This document shows, piece by piece, positions 1 through 10,146 of a stretch of DNA of 20,169 bases. Numbering within the stretch: the stretch's first letter is position 1; each line of letters opens with the position of its first letter. The stretch comes from Theristus sp. LFF4_11 (Eukaryota; Nematoda; Chromadorea; Monhysterida; Xyalidae): contig JASANC010000031.1 of NCBI GenBank assembly GCA_030248135.1, positions 1-20,169 on the forward strand, given 5' to 3'. The position numbers were made by a program, and so were the translations under genes. A model generated the notes under the pieces. That model did not search any database. It saw only the letters and a list, made by a program, of their open reading frames with translations, and was not told the origin of the DNA.

Positions 1-1220
1 TTCATGATAAATGTTGCTTTCATTAACCGAACTTTTTTCAGCAAATCACGTCCAGAGATTGTCTGTATGTATTTATGACTAAAATTTGTAATTCATATTT
101 GCGCACCTTCTTGTTTTTTAGTCATTTTTCAATATGTAAATTTTAAGAGGTACAAAAACATGTTTACTTACATGGATTCTTTTGAGCTTCACTGCTGTTT
201 CAGGCCTATAAAAAGCGCAACACCAAATGTAAACCCATCTCCTCCGATGTTTGTCACTTCTGCTAAAATGTGCTATTTCAAAAATGTGTGTGTATTTTTC
301 TTTCCTTTGGGTTAGTCGCCAGTTGTTCTTCGCGGAAAGACTGCAATGCACACAAAAAAATAATGCACCTGTTTGTGCACACGTTTGTGCACATGTTTGC
401 GCACTTTTCAATTCAGACGTGCACGTCAAGCCAAAAACAACTTTTTCTGAAAAACACAACAGATGCAACCTAATTTTTGCTTCTGAAAGTTGAAATGACT
501 GTAAATTGATAAGTGACACAGCACAGACAAACACACTGGCAGAAGCACGTAACACCCCTGTTTTTTTGTAATTTTTAGAGCCTCTAATCAAGTGTTTGAA
601 TTTGCATTTGGTTTAAAATTTTCCAAGAGAATAATGTATAGCGCTTCGAAACAAAATTTCAACGCACAGTTCTTTTGCGCGCAAGCGGACGGTTGTTGCA
701 CATTGGTATTGTTGACGACACATACAGCTCAGCGGCATTTATTAGCACATTGGTAAGCTGTAGCGAAATGTGACCAAAAGCGGAGGCAGGCGACTGATTA
801 TTTTCGGCGAAAAAAACACACAGAAAAACAGCGTGGTTTTTGATAGTTAGTATTGGGACCGGTGCTTAAAGTGCATGCTCAAACATACAAAACAGAGAGT
901 GAAGCTCTTAGCTTTGGGGTAACGAACATCAAAAAAAGTACTTGGTGATTTTGGTTTTCCTCTTCGGACACGCGAATTTCCAAATAACAGATGGGTTAGA
1001 GTAAAAATTATGAAGTTCTATGCAGTATGATGAGGGTTTCGCCGTTATGAGTGAAGCCTTGAATCTGTTTTTTATGATCTCAAAAATAGTATCCTCGGTT
1101 AGACAGTGCACGTATACCACGTTTATTACTCAGTGTGCGAAAACAAGTTGTTGTTGCTGGAAACAAGCTGAAAAAGGTTTAAAATTTAAAAAAACATATA
1201 ACCCATGATTATGAAGGTAT
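1..1220. other. Gene-free AT-rich flank
   Basis: I see no supportable coding exon here on either strand. Open frames are short, have no recognisable domain and no paired splice sites. The only structure is a short run of related 12-mers around 373-410, built from variants of GTTTGTGCACAC, which yields an apparent AQTC-type repeat if translated on the minus strand. It reads as a small tandem repeat and not as protein. Confidence 0.5.
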
Positions 1221-1223
1221 ATC

Positions 1224-1487
1224 GGTAGGCTTGGGCTTAGACTTAGGCTTAAGCTTAGGCTTAGGCTTAGGCTTAGGCTTAGGCTTAGGCTTATGTAGGC
1301 TTTGGCTTAGGCTTAGGCTTTCTTTTAGGCTTAGACTTAGACTTAGGCTTAGGCTTAGGCTTAGGCTCAGGCTTAGGCTTGGGCTTGGGCTTGGGCTTGG
1401 GCTTGGGCTTGGGCTTGGGCTTGAGCTTGGGCTTGGGCTAAGGCGAGGCTTAGGATTAGGCTTAGGCTTAGGCTTTCTGTTAGCCAG
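1224..1487. repeat. Interstitial TTAGGC telomere-like array
   Basis: About 260 bp of head-to-tail hexamers in the TTAGGC phase on the plus strand. The array includes runs of canonical TTAGGC, a central-right block where nearly every unit is TTGGGC (about 1377-1436), and scattered TTAGAC or TTTGGC variants. TTAGGC is the known nematode telomere repeat. The array is internal, with unrelated sequence on both sides, and degenerate, so it is a relic or inserted array and not a chromosome end. The block of TTGGGC units suggests local amplification of one mutated unit. Apparent Leu-Gly or Ser-Pro-Lys proteins on the two strands are artefacts of the hexamer. Confidence 0.85.
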
Positions 1488-1499
1488 GCACATGTGACG

Positions 1500-4150
1500 C
1501 TTTCATGCAACGTTAACTGTTGTAACTTTCATGCACTAATGATAAACTAATGTACATGTTTGCATTTACACGATACAAAGATTGTTGATTTATAGAGACT
1601 TTGAAAGTACAGGGTGTCCCAAAAAAATCCAATTTCATTCCGAAGTTTTTGGTTTGATGTTTATGTTTGAAATTTTGCATTTGAAAAACAGTTGCCACTG
1701 CTTGTGTAACATTTCATCGAAAACTTCAAGCAGATGAAGCAACACTGGAGTTCCCGGTTCTAGAGCGGTCTGAAAACGTCGGATAACTAACGTTCGTTTG
1801 TACATTTGCAGGTTTCGCAGCATCGTTCCGCCGTTATCCATTCAATAAATGTGTGACTTGCATGTTGTCTTTTTGATTTTGTCTTTTAGATGCATGTCTA
1901 TAAGACTAAATTTCTGAAAAATCACCAAACTGGGTTTGAAAGTTGAAACTGAAATGAGAGCTGTTGTTTTGCTTATCCAAATTTCAATGTTTTTAATGAG
2001 TTTTTGAAACTTTCGATAACAAACATTTTTCAAACGCTGTGTTCGTTCAGTCCAAACTCAAACTCCACAAATTGCAGACCTTAAACATCTGAACAAACTC
2101 GAGAACGAGCCCTTTTCTGATCCTGATTTGACGTAGCAAAAATTACTTTTGATCCTGGTATGACGTATGTAGCAAAAGATGCAGTTTCAAGGAGAACAAC
2201 AAGACGATTAATGAGCATGTTACTATGAATATTGTTTTCAATTTGTCGGCATTGTCTTTGTTGACAGTCTCTCCGATGATTATAATAATGTTGAGTTGAG
2301 TTGATTTTCTGTTGAGTGTAGCTTGTTTCGAATGTGTTGCTGCGAATAATAACTGTCTTCGCGTGCGACGATCAGGGGGGTTAAAAAAGAAGACTTTGAT
2401 TCATTCCATCATTAACGAACCCTGATAACACAGCTCATTAACGGGTTCTTTGCTTTTGCCTTTCAGAAAACTTAATTTTTTTAAATTAATTAATTTTTAA
2501 CTTACCGTTATATCTTTTGGAGACTATAAAAAAATCTTGGATATCGTAATCGTAGTTTACAAATTACTATAATAATAAGAATAGGCCGCCCAGAGTAGGC
2601 CGCAACCATGAGACCGGAAATGTCCCATTTTTAATAAAGCGCATGTGTACGTGCATGAACAACACCGCAAATTAACGCATCGCATCGGAAGAGACATGAC
2701 GAGCAAAGAAAATCTTTGGTTGCATTTCGGATTTTAATACATGTGCGATGTATTTGACAGTCTCGAAATTGGCCGGTGGTCATACGATTAGAAAAGCTAA
2801 ATTTAACAACTGCAAAAGACCACGGTGAAAATTATTCTAATTAGGTAGAATAAAGGTATTGGTGTACATACTTCAATGTAGTGGCCGAATAAATAAGCAG
2901 TCCTTGTATTCTCCATCAAGGCGGGATCAGGCGCAGACTAGGAGTTGTTTTTCAAGAATGCCAAGATAATTCCTAATTGTGTGTACAAGGGAGAATGAAT
3001 GAACAGAATAGCACGAAGAATCAATTAGTTTGAAAAACACATCAATTTTGACACACAATTTGATTTCTGAAGGTCTTTTTTCTTGCATTCAAATTTCGCG
3101 CGCTCCATGCACCCTGAAAAAAGATGCCATGTTTGAACGGCCATTTCGTATTATTAACAAAAAAAACATTTGTTCTGACATCGGTGGCAACCACAGAGAA
3201 GGAGCAGACTGGTAGATACGAGTGGCGATTTTAATATACAATGTAGCTGATCGTCCGATGTCGTAAATCTGTGACAAAGCGGCAACGACAACAACGTTGT
3301 TTTCCTCTCAGAATTTCTGAACAAAAACCCGAGACATGCTAAACTTTTTACGACGGAAACGAAATCGAAAATGTGTGGCGGCTTATATCATGCGGCGACT
3401 ATTTGAGGAAACTTGTTGAAACTTGATTAAAACAACCGACCACAAGCTTCTCCGCTGAAGCTAATGCAGATCAGCTGATGAGACAGGAGTCTCGTGCGCG
3501 AGGCAATGAATACTGAATTTAGTATACTTTATCCAGATTGTGGTGTTCTTGTTTGGAAAACGCAAACAGGGGCAGGCACATTGCATGCGTGCGCGGGCGG
3601 TTGTTTTTTTTTCTCATTATAAATATCATGTGCGGTTAGCTGATTGGTCGCATTGGTCATGATGATGCATGATGCAGCCAATCAATCAGTACGAGGTCAT
3701 TTTTTGAGTATACCAGAGTTTCTGGGTACATAGTACATACTGTGTTTTTTTTGTTAATTCACTATTGCTGTAAAAGTCCAACCAGCACATCTTTCTTACT
3801 GATTTTTATTTTCACGAGATTACGCCAAGTATAGAATGCAAATTGTTTAGCCGAGCGAAAGACAAAAACGCATATTACCGCTGTGTTCCGTTGCCATTTC
3901 TGAGGGCTGGACGCTTTAAACCGGTTTAATTAAAAAAAAATCTTTTCATTTATGAATAACGTTCATGAAAACTGTACTGCTGGATTTAAAAAAACAATCA
4001 AAATCATCTCGAAAATGAGATGTTGACGAAAGCAGTTCATCGGCCGTCATCTGATCATCGGCTCGAGCGTTCTTTTTGGAGGAATTTCGTTGGTTTAATA
4101 CCAAACCAACCCAAATGACACGATCGCAATACGTCTTTTGCGGCAATAAA
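1500..4150. other. Gene-free region with scattered simple structure
   Basis: I find no convincing exon in these 2.6 kb. Frames are short and stop-rich. A GGGTGTCCC sequence followed by an A run near 1612-1627, and a roughly 200-bp open minus frame beside it, could be the remains of a DNA transposon, but nothing identifies one. A small inverted repeat pairs CTGATTGG near 3640 with CCAATCAATCAG near 3679 around GATGATGCATGATGC. Otherwise I see nothing here. Confidence 0.4.
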
Positions 4151-4287
4151 CAACGGCGCTCTTTACTTTTACGTGGCCCAACGCAAAATGAATTGCCCAT
4201 CGCAAAATGAATGGCCCACCGCAAAATGAATGGCCCATCGCAAAATGAATGACCCATCGCAAAATGAGTGGCCCATCGCAAAATGAG

Positions 4288-4753
4288 TACCGTATTACCT
4301 CTATTAACCCCCCCCAAAATTAACCCCCCCCCCCAAAATAAACCCCCACCCCCTCGACAAGTTTCCAAATAATCCCCCCCCAAAATAATCCCCCATGGGG
4401 GATTATTGGAAACCTGTTTGAAACACATACCCAGAAAAACATACACATAAACAGTGAATTCAGTGGCTGGTTGCAGTGAAAATGATGAAATTGTGCTACC
4501 AAAGGCCCCAAATGGATGAGTTAATGGTAATTTCATTACAAAAGGCTGTTGTAAAAGGAAATTTCTATGTAGAGTAGAAGTTTCTGCGACTTCCTTCCTG
4601 CCATGGAAGGTATTTTTGCCATTTTGCCCACCCCTAAAAATGGTTTCCAAATAAACCCCCCCCCAAAAATAACCCCCCCAAAAATAAACCCCCACCCCCA
4701 GAAGTCGCTGAAGAAATAAACCCCCATGGGGGTTTATTAGAGGTAATACGGTA
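4288..4753. mobile_element. C-rich MITE with TACCGTATTACCTC inverted ends
   Basis: The left end reads TACCGTATTACCTCTATTAA and the right end reads TTTATTAGAGGTAATACGGTA, inverted repeats of about 20 bp. The interior is mostly runs of C separated by AAAATAA, and repeats TTTCCAAATAA before C runs. It contains two perfect 24-bp palindromes (4384-4407 and 4715-4738), both with the core CCCCCATGGGGG. No transposase is encoded. A TA duplication at the edges is possible if the terminal TA is read as target, but that cannot be decided from one copy. It sits between the 19-bp array and the telomere-like hairpin of foldback copy 1, so it inserted into an existing element. Translated Gly/Pro/Tyr-rich frames are meaningless. 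Confidence 0.75.
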
Positions 4754-5020
4754 GGTACCTAATCCTAAACCTAATCCTAATCCTAAGCGAAGCCTTTTGG
4801 TTAAGGTGAAAATGTTGCTTGCAATGAGTCATTGTAGGTTCCTAATCCTAAACCTAAGCCAAGCCTTTTTGGTAAGGCAAAATTGATCTTTCACCTTATC
4901 AAAAAGGCTTGGCTTAGGATTAGGTTTGAGGAACCTACAATGACTCATTGCAAGCAACATTTTCACCTTAACCAAAAGGCTTCGCTTAGGATTAGGAACC
5001 TACAACGACTCATTGCAAGC
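4754..5020. repeat. Telomere-like hairpin (CCTAAN arms), copy 1
   Basis: A near-palindromic inverted repeat. The left arm contains CCTAATCCTAAACCTAATCC, then AAGCGAAGCCTTTTGGTTAA, then TTGCTTGCAATGAGTCATTG. The right arm is its reverse complement with small gaps. Each arm holds about two units of roughly 63 bp, and every unit starts with CCTAAN hexamers, the reverse complement of TTAGG-type telomere repeats. The apex lies around 4885-4893 near TTGATC. A transcript crossing it in either direction could fold into a long hairpin. Confidence 0.8.
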
Positions 5021-5207
5021 AACCTCAGATCAAAAATCACTTTTAAGAATGTATACAAATTGTTGGGCCATTCATTTTGTGTTGGGCCACTTATTTTGTG
5101 TAGGGCCATTCATTTTGTTCTTGCGTGTCGCCCTGCAATACAAATCGTTGAAAGATTTCTTGACCGCACTTGAATCACAGCATGAATAAACAGCACAACC
5201 CAATTGA

Positions 5208-7847
5208 TCAACAAAAAAGCGAACAGCTTGATGTGATCGTCATCGTGCGAACCCCAACCAGAGGGCAGCACTAAATGTGTATCATTTTTTTTTGGAGCTA
5301 GCAGCCAAAACAACATCTGATGTGTGCACTCACGAAGAATTCGATGAAAGCAGGTTGATTTGAGTCCAGTTCGACCATGTACTGCAACGACAGGAAGCCA
5401 CGTGCATCGATGCGAAGTGACACCTTCGATGCCAAGTGCAGTGCGCGCAATGAGCGTTTCAATAAATCCAACCGGTAGCTGCAACAAACATTACAAGTTG
5501 AAGATCGTTAAAAATTTTATCGAACTTGTGCTGCTAAGCACTTGATTAGAAACCATCGAATCGTGCTCAGACGTGAAAGATTTGGCGCTCTTTACTAATG
5601 CGTGGCCCAAGACAAAATGAATGGCCCATCGCAAAATGAATGGCCCATCGCAAAATGAATGGCCCTACACAAAATAAGTGGCCCAACACAAAATGAATGG
5701 CCAACGCTTTGTATACATTCTTAAAAGTGATTTTTGATCTGAGGTTGCTTGCAATGAGTCGTTGTAGGTTCCTAATCCAAAGCCAAGCCTTTTGGATAAG
5801 GTGAAAAATGTTGCTTGCAATGACTCGTAGGTTCCCAAACCTAATCCTAAGCCAAGCCTTTTTGATAAGGTGAAAATGATCAATTTCACCTTATCAAAAA
5901 GGCTTGGCTTAGGTTTAGGAACCTACAAATTTACAATGACTCATTGCAAGCAACATTTTCACCTTAACCAAAAGGCTTCGCTTAGGATTAGGTTTAGGTT
6001 TAGGATGAGGAACCTACTCATTCCGTTACTGACTTGAAAGGTAATTGAACATGATCCTTTTTGTTGTTCAAACGTTTTTAGAAAATATGAACATCAAAAA
6101 AGGAGCTGATGTTAGCCGAAACGCTCATTAATATGCCAAACTTGTACTTTTTGAGTTTTTAGCTAGGTGTGGATTAGTCGTTCAGTATTTCTAGCTGAAA
6201 ATCAGTGAAAGCTAATCTGAACTTTGCTAAATAAGCGGTTAAAATTTTCAACTGAAATGCTCAAACGGCTGGCTAACCACAGCACTTCAAAGTTGGTATC
6301 ACTGGTTTGGTTATGGAGCACCCTGTAATTCGAAACGACCAACGCAGAATTAGTGTCCAAGGACGAACCGAAAGGCCTGCGGTTTATCGCAGTCGAACTG
6401 TTCAATGGCAGGCATGTCAGCTGGCATTTCGGCGCACATCTCGGCAGCGTTACGAGAGGACGCAGACACTCGCAACATGGCCGGCTCGTTCTCGACCGAA
6501 AGTTGCACCGTCTCGCACGGCTTCTCGATCTCTGACAAAACGTCGTGCAGCGGCTCACACTGAAACAGAAATGTGCACACGCAACGCTCATCAACGACAT
6601 CTGCCCTCTTTGCAAGCGCCGCTAGCAGCACTACATCAGAAGCACAACAGTGGTCAACTGGCAATCACCAGTTTGTTCGGTTTCGCTCAGCACTCAGTTA
6701 ACATTCACCGTTGTTGAATCAAGTCAGCACTTTCAAAATAACAATACCATATTTGCTCTTTGTCTCTGTTACTTTCAATATCAGCTCACCCTCATGATAA
6801 TTTTCGTGAGCACCCTGCTAACGTCAAAGTCAAAAAGCTGCACGTCATTCGTGGCCATCGTCTGGATTTTGCAGTCCGTCACCACACCTTGCAAATTTTG
6901 AGAAAACGATTATTTGGTGACAATAAAAGTATTTGTGAAAAGGGCAGGAAAGATGGGAGTTGGTTCAACCTAGGGTTGGCAAAATATGATACCATTTTTT
7001 TAAATCGTGGCAAAAAAACAGAATTCCCCCGAAAAAAGAACGATACTTTTCTCAAAAAAAACCAAAAAGTTTAAAACACCACTTCAGTTTGAAAGACCAC
7101 AAAAACAGTTTCCGAAAAACTGGGTTTAGGGAAAACGCGTATAGAAACACGTTTTTTTCAGTAAAAATACCGTTTTTTTCATGCCAACCCCACAGACTGC
7201 TTATCACCGATTGTTTTCTATCAGATGGGGTCCATGGGGAGCAACATGGAACCAAGCAAGATCATGGCCCCCAAGCAGACCTGATTTGTCAACGAGCACA
7301 CGCAGCGGTTCGCCATAGCCCACGTAGGTCATCTTCACTGACGTGCTGCTCGTTGGGTCGTTTGCGTACAAATTTAGACATTCCTGAAAACTGATGAGAG
7401 TTATATCGGGCAAATAAAAAAATTGATGAACAAACAAAGAGCCAAGACTGACACAAAGCACATGAACAGGCAGCTTGAACATGAATGGATGATCGTCTGA
7501 CAGTTGATAACGTGTGAACATGTTTGCGTTCAAGTAGACGTTGCCCTGCATGCCACGGAGATCGTCAGCGGTCACTCGAAGCCCGTCGTTCATTGCTGTC
7601 AACACCGCGGCACGACTCTGCAAGTGCACACAACATCTTGTGTTCACGCAGTCTTCGTTTGCTGACATAAACAAAGAGAAACAGGGTTTTTATTTTACGC
7701 AAAAGAAATAAGAAAATCACCCACATCACGAAATGCGATTGTCCTCAGAAGACTGTGCAACTCTTTGGTGCTATCGCAAGTTGCAACCAACTGATAATTG
7801 TTGGTGTCATCTTCTTGCTCAGCTGCTCCAGCTGTGATCAACACCAT
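5208..7847 (-). CDS. RAD1: RAD1 checkpoint clamp subunit (9-1-1 complex), complete
   Basis: RAD1 forms the nuclear 9-1-1 sliding clamp with RAD9 and HUS1, which is loaded at damaged DNA and activates ATR-type checkpoint signalling. Minus-strand exons: 7847-7725, 7617-7453, 7383-7281, 6887-6790, 6559-6369, 5478-5334 and 5270-5208. All phases join and give 295 aa (human RAD1 is 282). Family landmarks: YQLVATCDSTKELHSLL (18-34), LRVTADDLRGMQGNVYLNA (54-72), MTYVGYGEPL (114-123), VVTDCKIQ (132-139), LFDFDVSRVLTKIIM (148-162), LKRSLRAL (232-239) and RGFLSLQYMV (253-262), ending with EFF-CCP as in the family. The ATG at 7847 precedes the first conserved block by 17 residues. Introns are 63-890 bp. 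Intron 5 holds a foldback repeat, and its donor GTTCGT is weak. The last exon lacks the usual acidic tail and is the least certain part. Confidence 0.9.
5584..6015. repeat. Composite foldback repeat, copy 2, inside RAD1 intron 5
   Basis: Starts with GGCGCTCTTTACTAATGCG, matching the lead-in of copy 1, then a 19-bp-unit array of the GCAAAATGAATGGCCCATC type (about 5603-5703). The linker with TTTGTATACATTCTTAAAAG follows, then a hairpin with arms of about 115 bp (about 5766-6014) centred near 5880 on TGATCA. Arms carry CCTAAN/TTAGG hexamers and two units of about 63 bp. The second array and linker seen at the right end of copy 1 are absent here. It lies entirely within intron 5 of RAD1, the largest intron of that gene. 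Confidence 0.8.
6888..7280 (-). other. RAD1 intron 3 with GGTTGGCA inverted ends
   Basis: A 393-bp intron bounded by CAG|GTCTGC and GCAAG. Inside, GGGTTGGCAAAA near 6972 and TGCCAACCCC near 7182 are inverted, and poly-A and poly-T stretches lie between them. This resembles a short MITE of about 215 bp, but I see no clear target-site duplication and the ends agree over only about nine bases. No coding potential beyond the flanking exons. Confidence 0.35.
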
Positions 7848-8075
7848 TTTATCCCAAGGGTCTCGAAATATCGAAATAACTGCAACGGTCACAAATATGG
7901 TTGTTTTTAAAAACAAAAATCGTCATTTTTTTTAAATTTTAAACAGCAGTAAAATCATAGTTGTTCCAGAGCCGAGGGGTTGTGATGGTTTCTTCTTTGT
8001 CCACATTGCTTGGTACCATTGCGGTTCGCAAAACTTCGGCCCAAAAAGTTGCGGTTCGTTCAATTACGATCCGAA

Positions 8076-10146
8076 TATAAACTCAAAGGGTTGGAGAACT
8101 GCGAAATTCAGATTTTTTTATTCAACAGCTCAAAATGCATTTTTTATTGACGACGACGACGTCGTCGCCTAATTTTTGCGTGTGAACTGAAAAACAAAAG
8201 CCTGAAATGAGTGCGCTGTGTAGCCAGCTGAAGGGGGTTTCATTCCTAGCTGACCGATCGACATGCGTCCGCAATTTAAAAAAATGCGTTCCGACTTCGC
8301 GGACGACGACGACGACACGACGGCCCTTGACAAAACTACGGACCGTATACGGATTTGTATACATTCTTAAAAGTGATTTTTTTGATTTTTGATCTGAGGT
8401 TGCTGGTAACGAGTCGTTGTAGGTTCCTAATCCTAAACCTAATCCTAATCCTAAGCCAAGCCTTTTTGATAAGGTGAAAAGGATCAATTTAGTTTTTGCA
8501 TTTTTTTTCTTTCCTGTGTTATGGAGGAGGAGCACCGGAACTGCAGATGCAGCTGTTTTAATAATGATGCATTACGCCGTATACGGAGGTTATACGGCGC
8601 ACGCTTAACAAAACTACGAACCGTATACGGAGGTGCGCGCAGCGAAAAATGGCGCCAATTTTACATTCTCAGCACACGCTGCCTGCGCGTGCTTAACAAA
8701 ACTACGGACATTATACGGAGGTTTTCAAAAACGATTGGAAATGTTCAGATATGGTTGGGAATCGATTATACAATCAATCCTGAACAATTTTGGCGCCAAA
8801 TTCAAATTTTTTCTTTTAGGCGGAAATTCAAAAAACACTCAAAACAGTTGAAAAACAATGGGAAATGATCAAAGTTTGTTGAATATGAATCAAAACAATC
8901 AATCTAAGCAATTTTTTGAATGGCGGGAAATTTAAGATCGGCTTTTTGAGAATACCGTCCCACCCCTCCCACCTCTAGGCACTAGAATGCAAAGTTTCTC
9001 CAATTTAGACAAATCATTGTTTCTTGTCAAGCATCATTGTTAAAAGTGGCGAGCTGCATCTGCAGTTCCGGTACTCCTCCTTCATATCCAGTATAACACA
9101 GGAAAGAAAAAATTCAAAAACTAAATTGATCATTTTCACTTTGGTCCTTGACACAAAAGTAGGGACATTTTACGGAGGTTTTACGGAGCACAATTAACAA
9201 AACTACGGACATTTAACGGACTTAACAAAACCTGTGGCACTGCGACTGCACGCATATAGGTGATTGTTTTCAGCAACACTGTCGTAATTTCAACATTCTG
9301 TTCATCATACTGCATGGCTTTTGAAAATATTTTGGTACATGCTACCGACGATTAGAAGCATTTTCATGAAGATCGTGTCGAGACCGAATAAAAATAATGG
9401 TACTGCAGTCTTTGTTCAGGCAGTCAGCACATTAACCAATTTTTTCGATGTTCAACAAACAAAGTTATTTTCAGTCGTCTTTTATCTTTTAGAAATTTGA
9501 ATTTTAAATTTCCCGCCATTCAAAAAATTGGCGACCAAATTGCTTAGATTGATTGTTTTGATTCATATTCAACAAACTTTGATCATTTCCCATTGTTTTT
9601 CAACTGTTTTGAGTGTTTTTTGAATTCCCGCCTAAAATAAAAAATTTGAATTTGGCGCCCAAAATTGTTCAGGGTTGATTGTATAATCGATTCCCAACCA
9701 TATCTGAACATTTCCAATCGTTTTTGAAAACCTCCGTATAATGTCCGTAGTTTTGTCAAGCACGCGCAGGCAGCGTGTGCTGAGAATGTAAAATTGGCGC
9801 CATTTTTCGCTGCGCGCACCTCCGTATACGGTCCGTAGTTTTGTAAAGCGTGCGCCGTATAACCTCCGTATACGGTCCGTAGTTTTGTCAAGGGCCCGAC
9901 ACGACGACTTTGCTTTCATCTTTTAGTTTCACCGTTTTCAAGTTATTTTTGGTAAGCTGCTGTGTTCATTTACTTGGTGCACGCAGCAAACCATACACAG
10001 CGCACTCCTTTCAGGCTTTTGTCTTTCAGTTCACACGCAAAAATTAAGCGACGACGTCGTCGACGTCATCAAACAAAAAAAATTCCGAGCTGTTGATTTA
10101 AAAAAAAATCTGAATTTCGCAGTTCTCCAACCTTTTGAGTTTATTT
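8076..10146. mobile_element. 2-kb composite foldback element
   Basis: The outer ends pair as inverted repeats: TAAACTCAAAGGGTTGGAGA at the left and its reverse complement near 10119-10143. The match continues through AACTGCGAAATTCAGA, CGACGACGTCGTCG and GTGTGAACTGAAA, roughly 8076-8215 with 10010-10146. A second arm pair covers about 8600-8935 and 9510-9880, and a third links about 8475-8550 with 9050-9145. The unpaired middle is about 9240-9500. At least eight copies of a motif like TTGACAAAACTACGGACC plus the palindrome CCGTATACGG lie in both arms. No transposase is visible. Repetitive TKLRTVYGG peptides from both arms are translations of this motif. It may be a Foldback-type or non-autonomous transposon; the family is unknown. 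Confidence 0.8.
8354..8476. repeat. Telomere-like repeat, copy 3 (half unit)
   Basis: The segment runs from TTTGTATACATTCTTAAAAG through TTTGATCTGAGGTTGCT, CGTTGTAGGTTCCTAATCC, several CCTAAN hexamers and AAGCCAAGCCTTTTTGATAA. It matches the linker plus one hairpin arm of the copies at 5705-5880 and, inverted, at 4890-5060. Only one arm is present. It interrupts the left arm of the 2-kb foldback element, and the right arm has no counterpart at the matching place, so the segment probably arrived after that inverted repeat formed. Confidence 0.75.

Larger units (their letters stand above)
4155..5119. repeat. Composite foldback repeat, copy 1
   Basis: Modules in order: the lead-in GGCGCTCTTTACTTTTACG; a tandem array of a 19-bp unit, GCAAAATGAATGGCCCATC, at about 4175-4287; an inserted C-rich MITE (4288-4753); a hairpin of about 130 bp per arm with degenerate CCTAAN hexamers (4754-5020, centre near 4888); a linker reading GTATACAAAT in this orientation (to about 5060); then the same 19-bp-type array inverted (about 5061-5119). 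The array, linker and hairpin modules recur in the same orientation, in the order array-linker-hairpin, at 5584-6015. This is a mobile or recombining foldback family with no visible coding capacity. It ends about 90 bp past the RAD1 stop codon. Confidence 0.8.

Noticed and set aside
1209..1497. Long open frames on both strands across the hexamer array (Leu-Gly-rich and Ser-Pro-Lys-rich)
   Set aside because: They are translations of a TTAGGC/TTGGGC tandem repeat, which lacks stops in several frames; no gene context.
1612..1841. Tc1/mariner-like remnant (GGGTGTCCC end and a helical open frame)
   Set aside because: The frame has no recognisable transposase motif and I found no matching second end.
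3946..4727. Open minus frames rich in Gly, Tyr, Phe and Trp
   Set aside because: They run through the C-run MITE and the 19-bp tandem array; the periodic peptides mirror the DNA repeats.
4172..5703. CRISPR array from the regularly spaced 19-bp units
   Set aside because: The units are contiguous tandem repeats without unique spacers, in a eukaryotic intron-bearing context.
8521..9919. Paired open frames with repeated TKLRTVYGG peptides on opposite strands
   Set aside because: The two frames are the two arms of the inverted repeat; the peptide is the translation of the CCGTATACGG motif. It is not a protein family.
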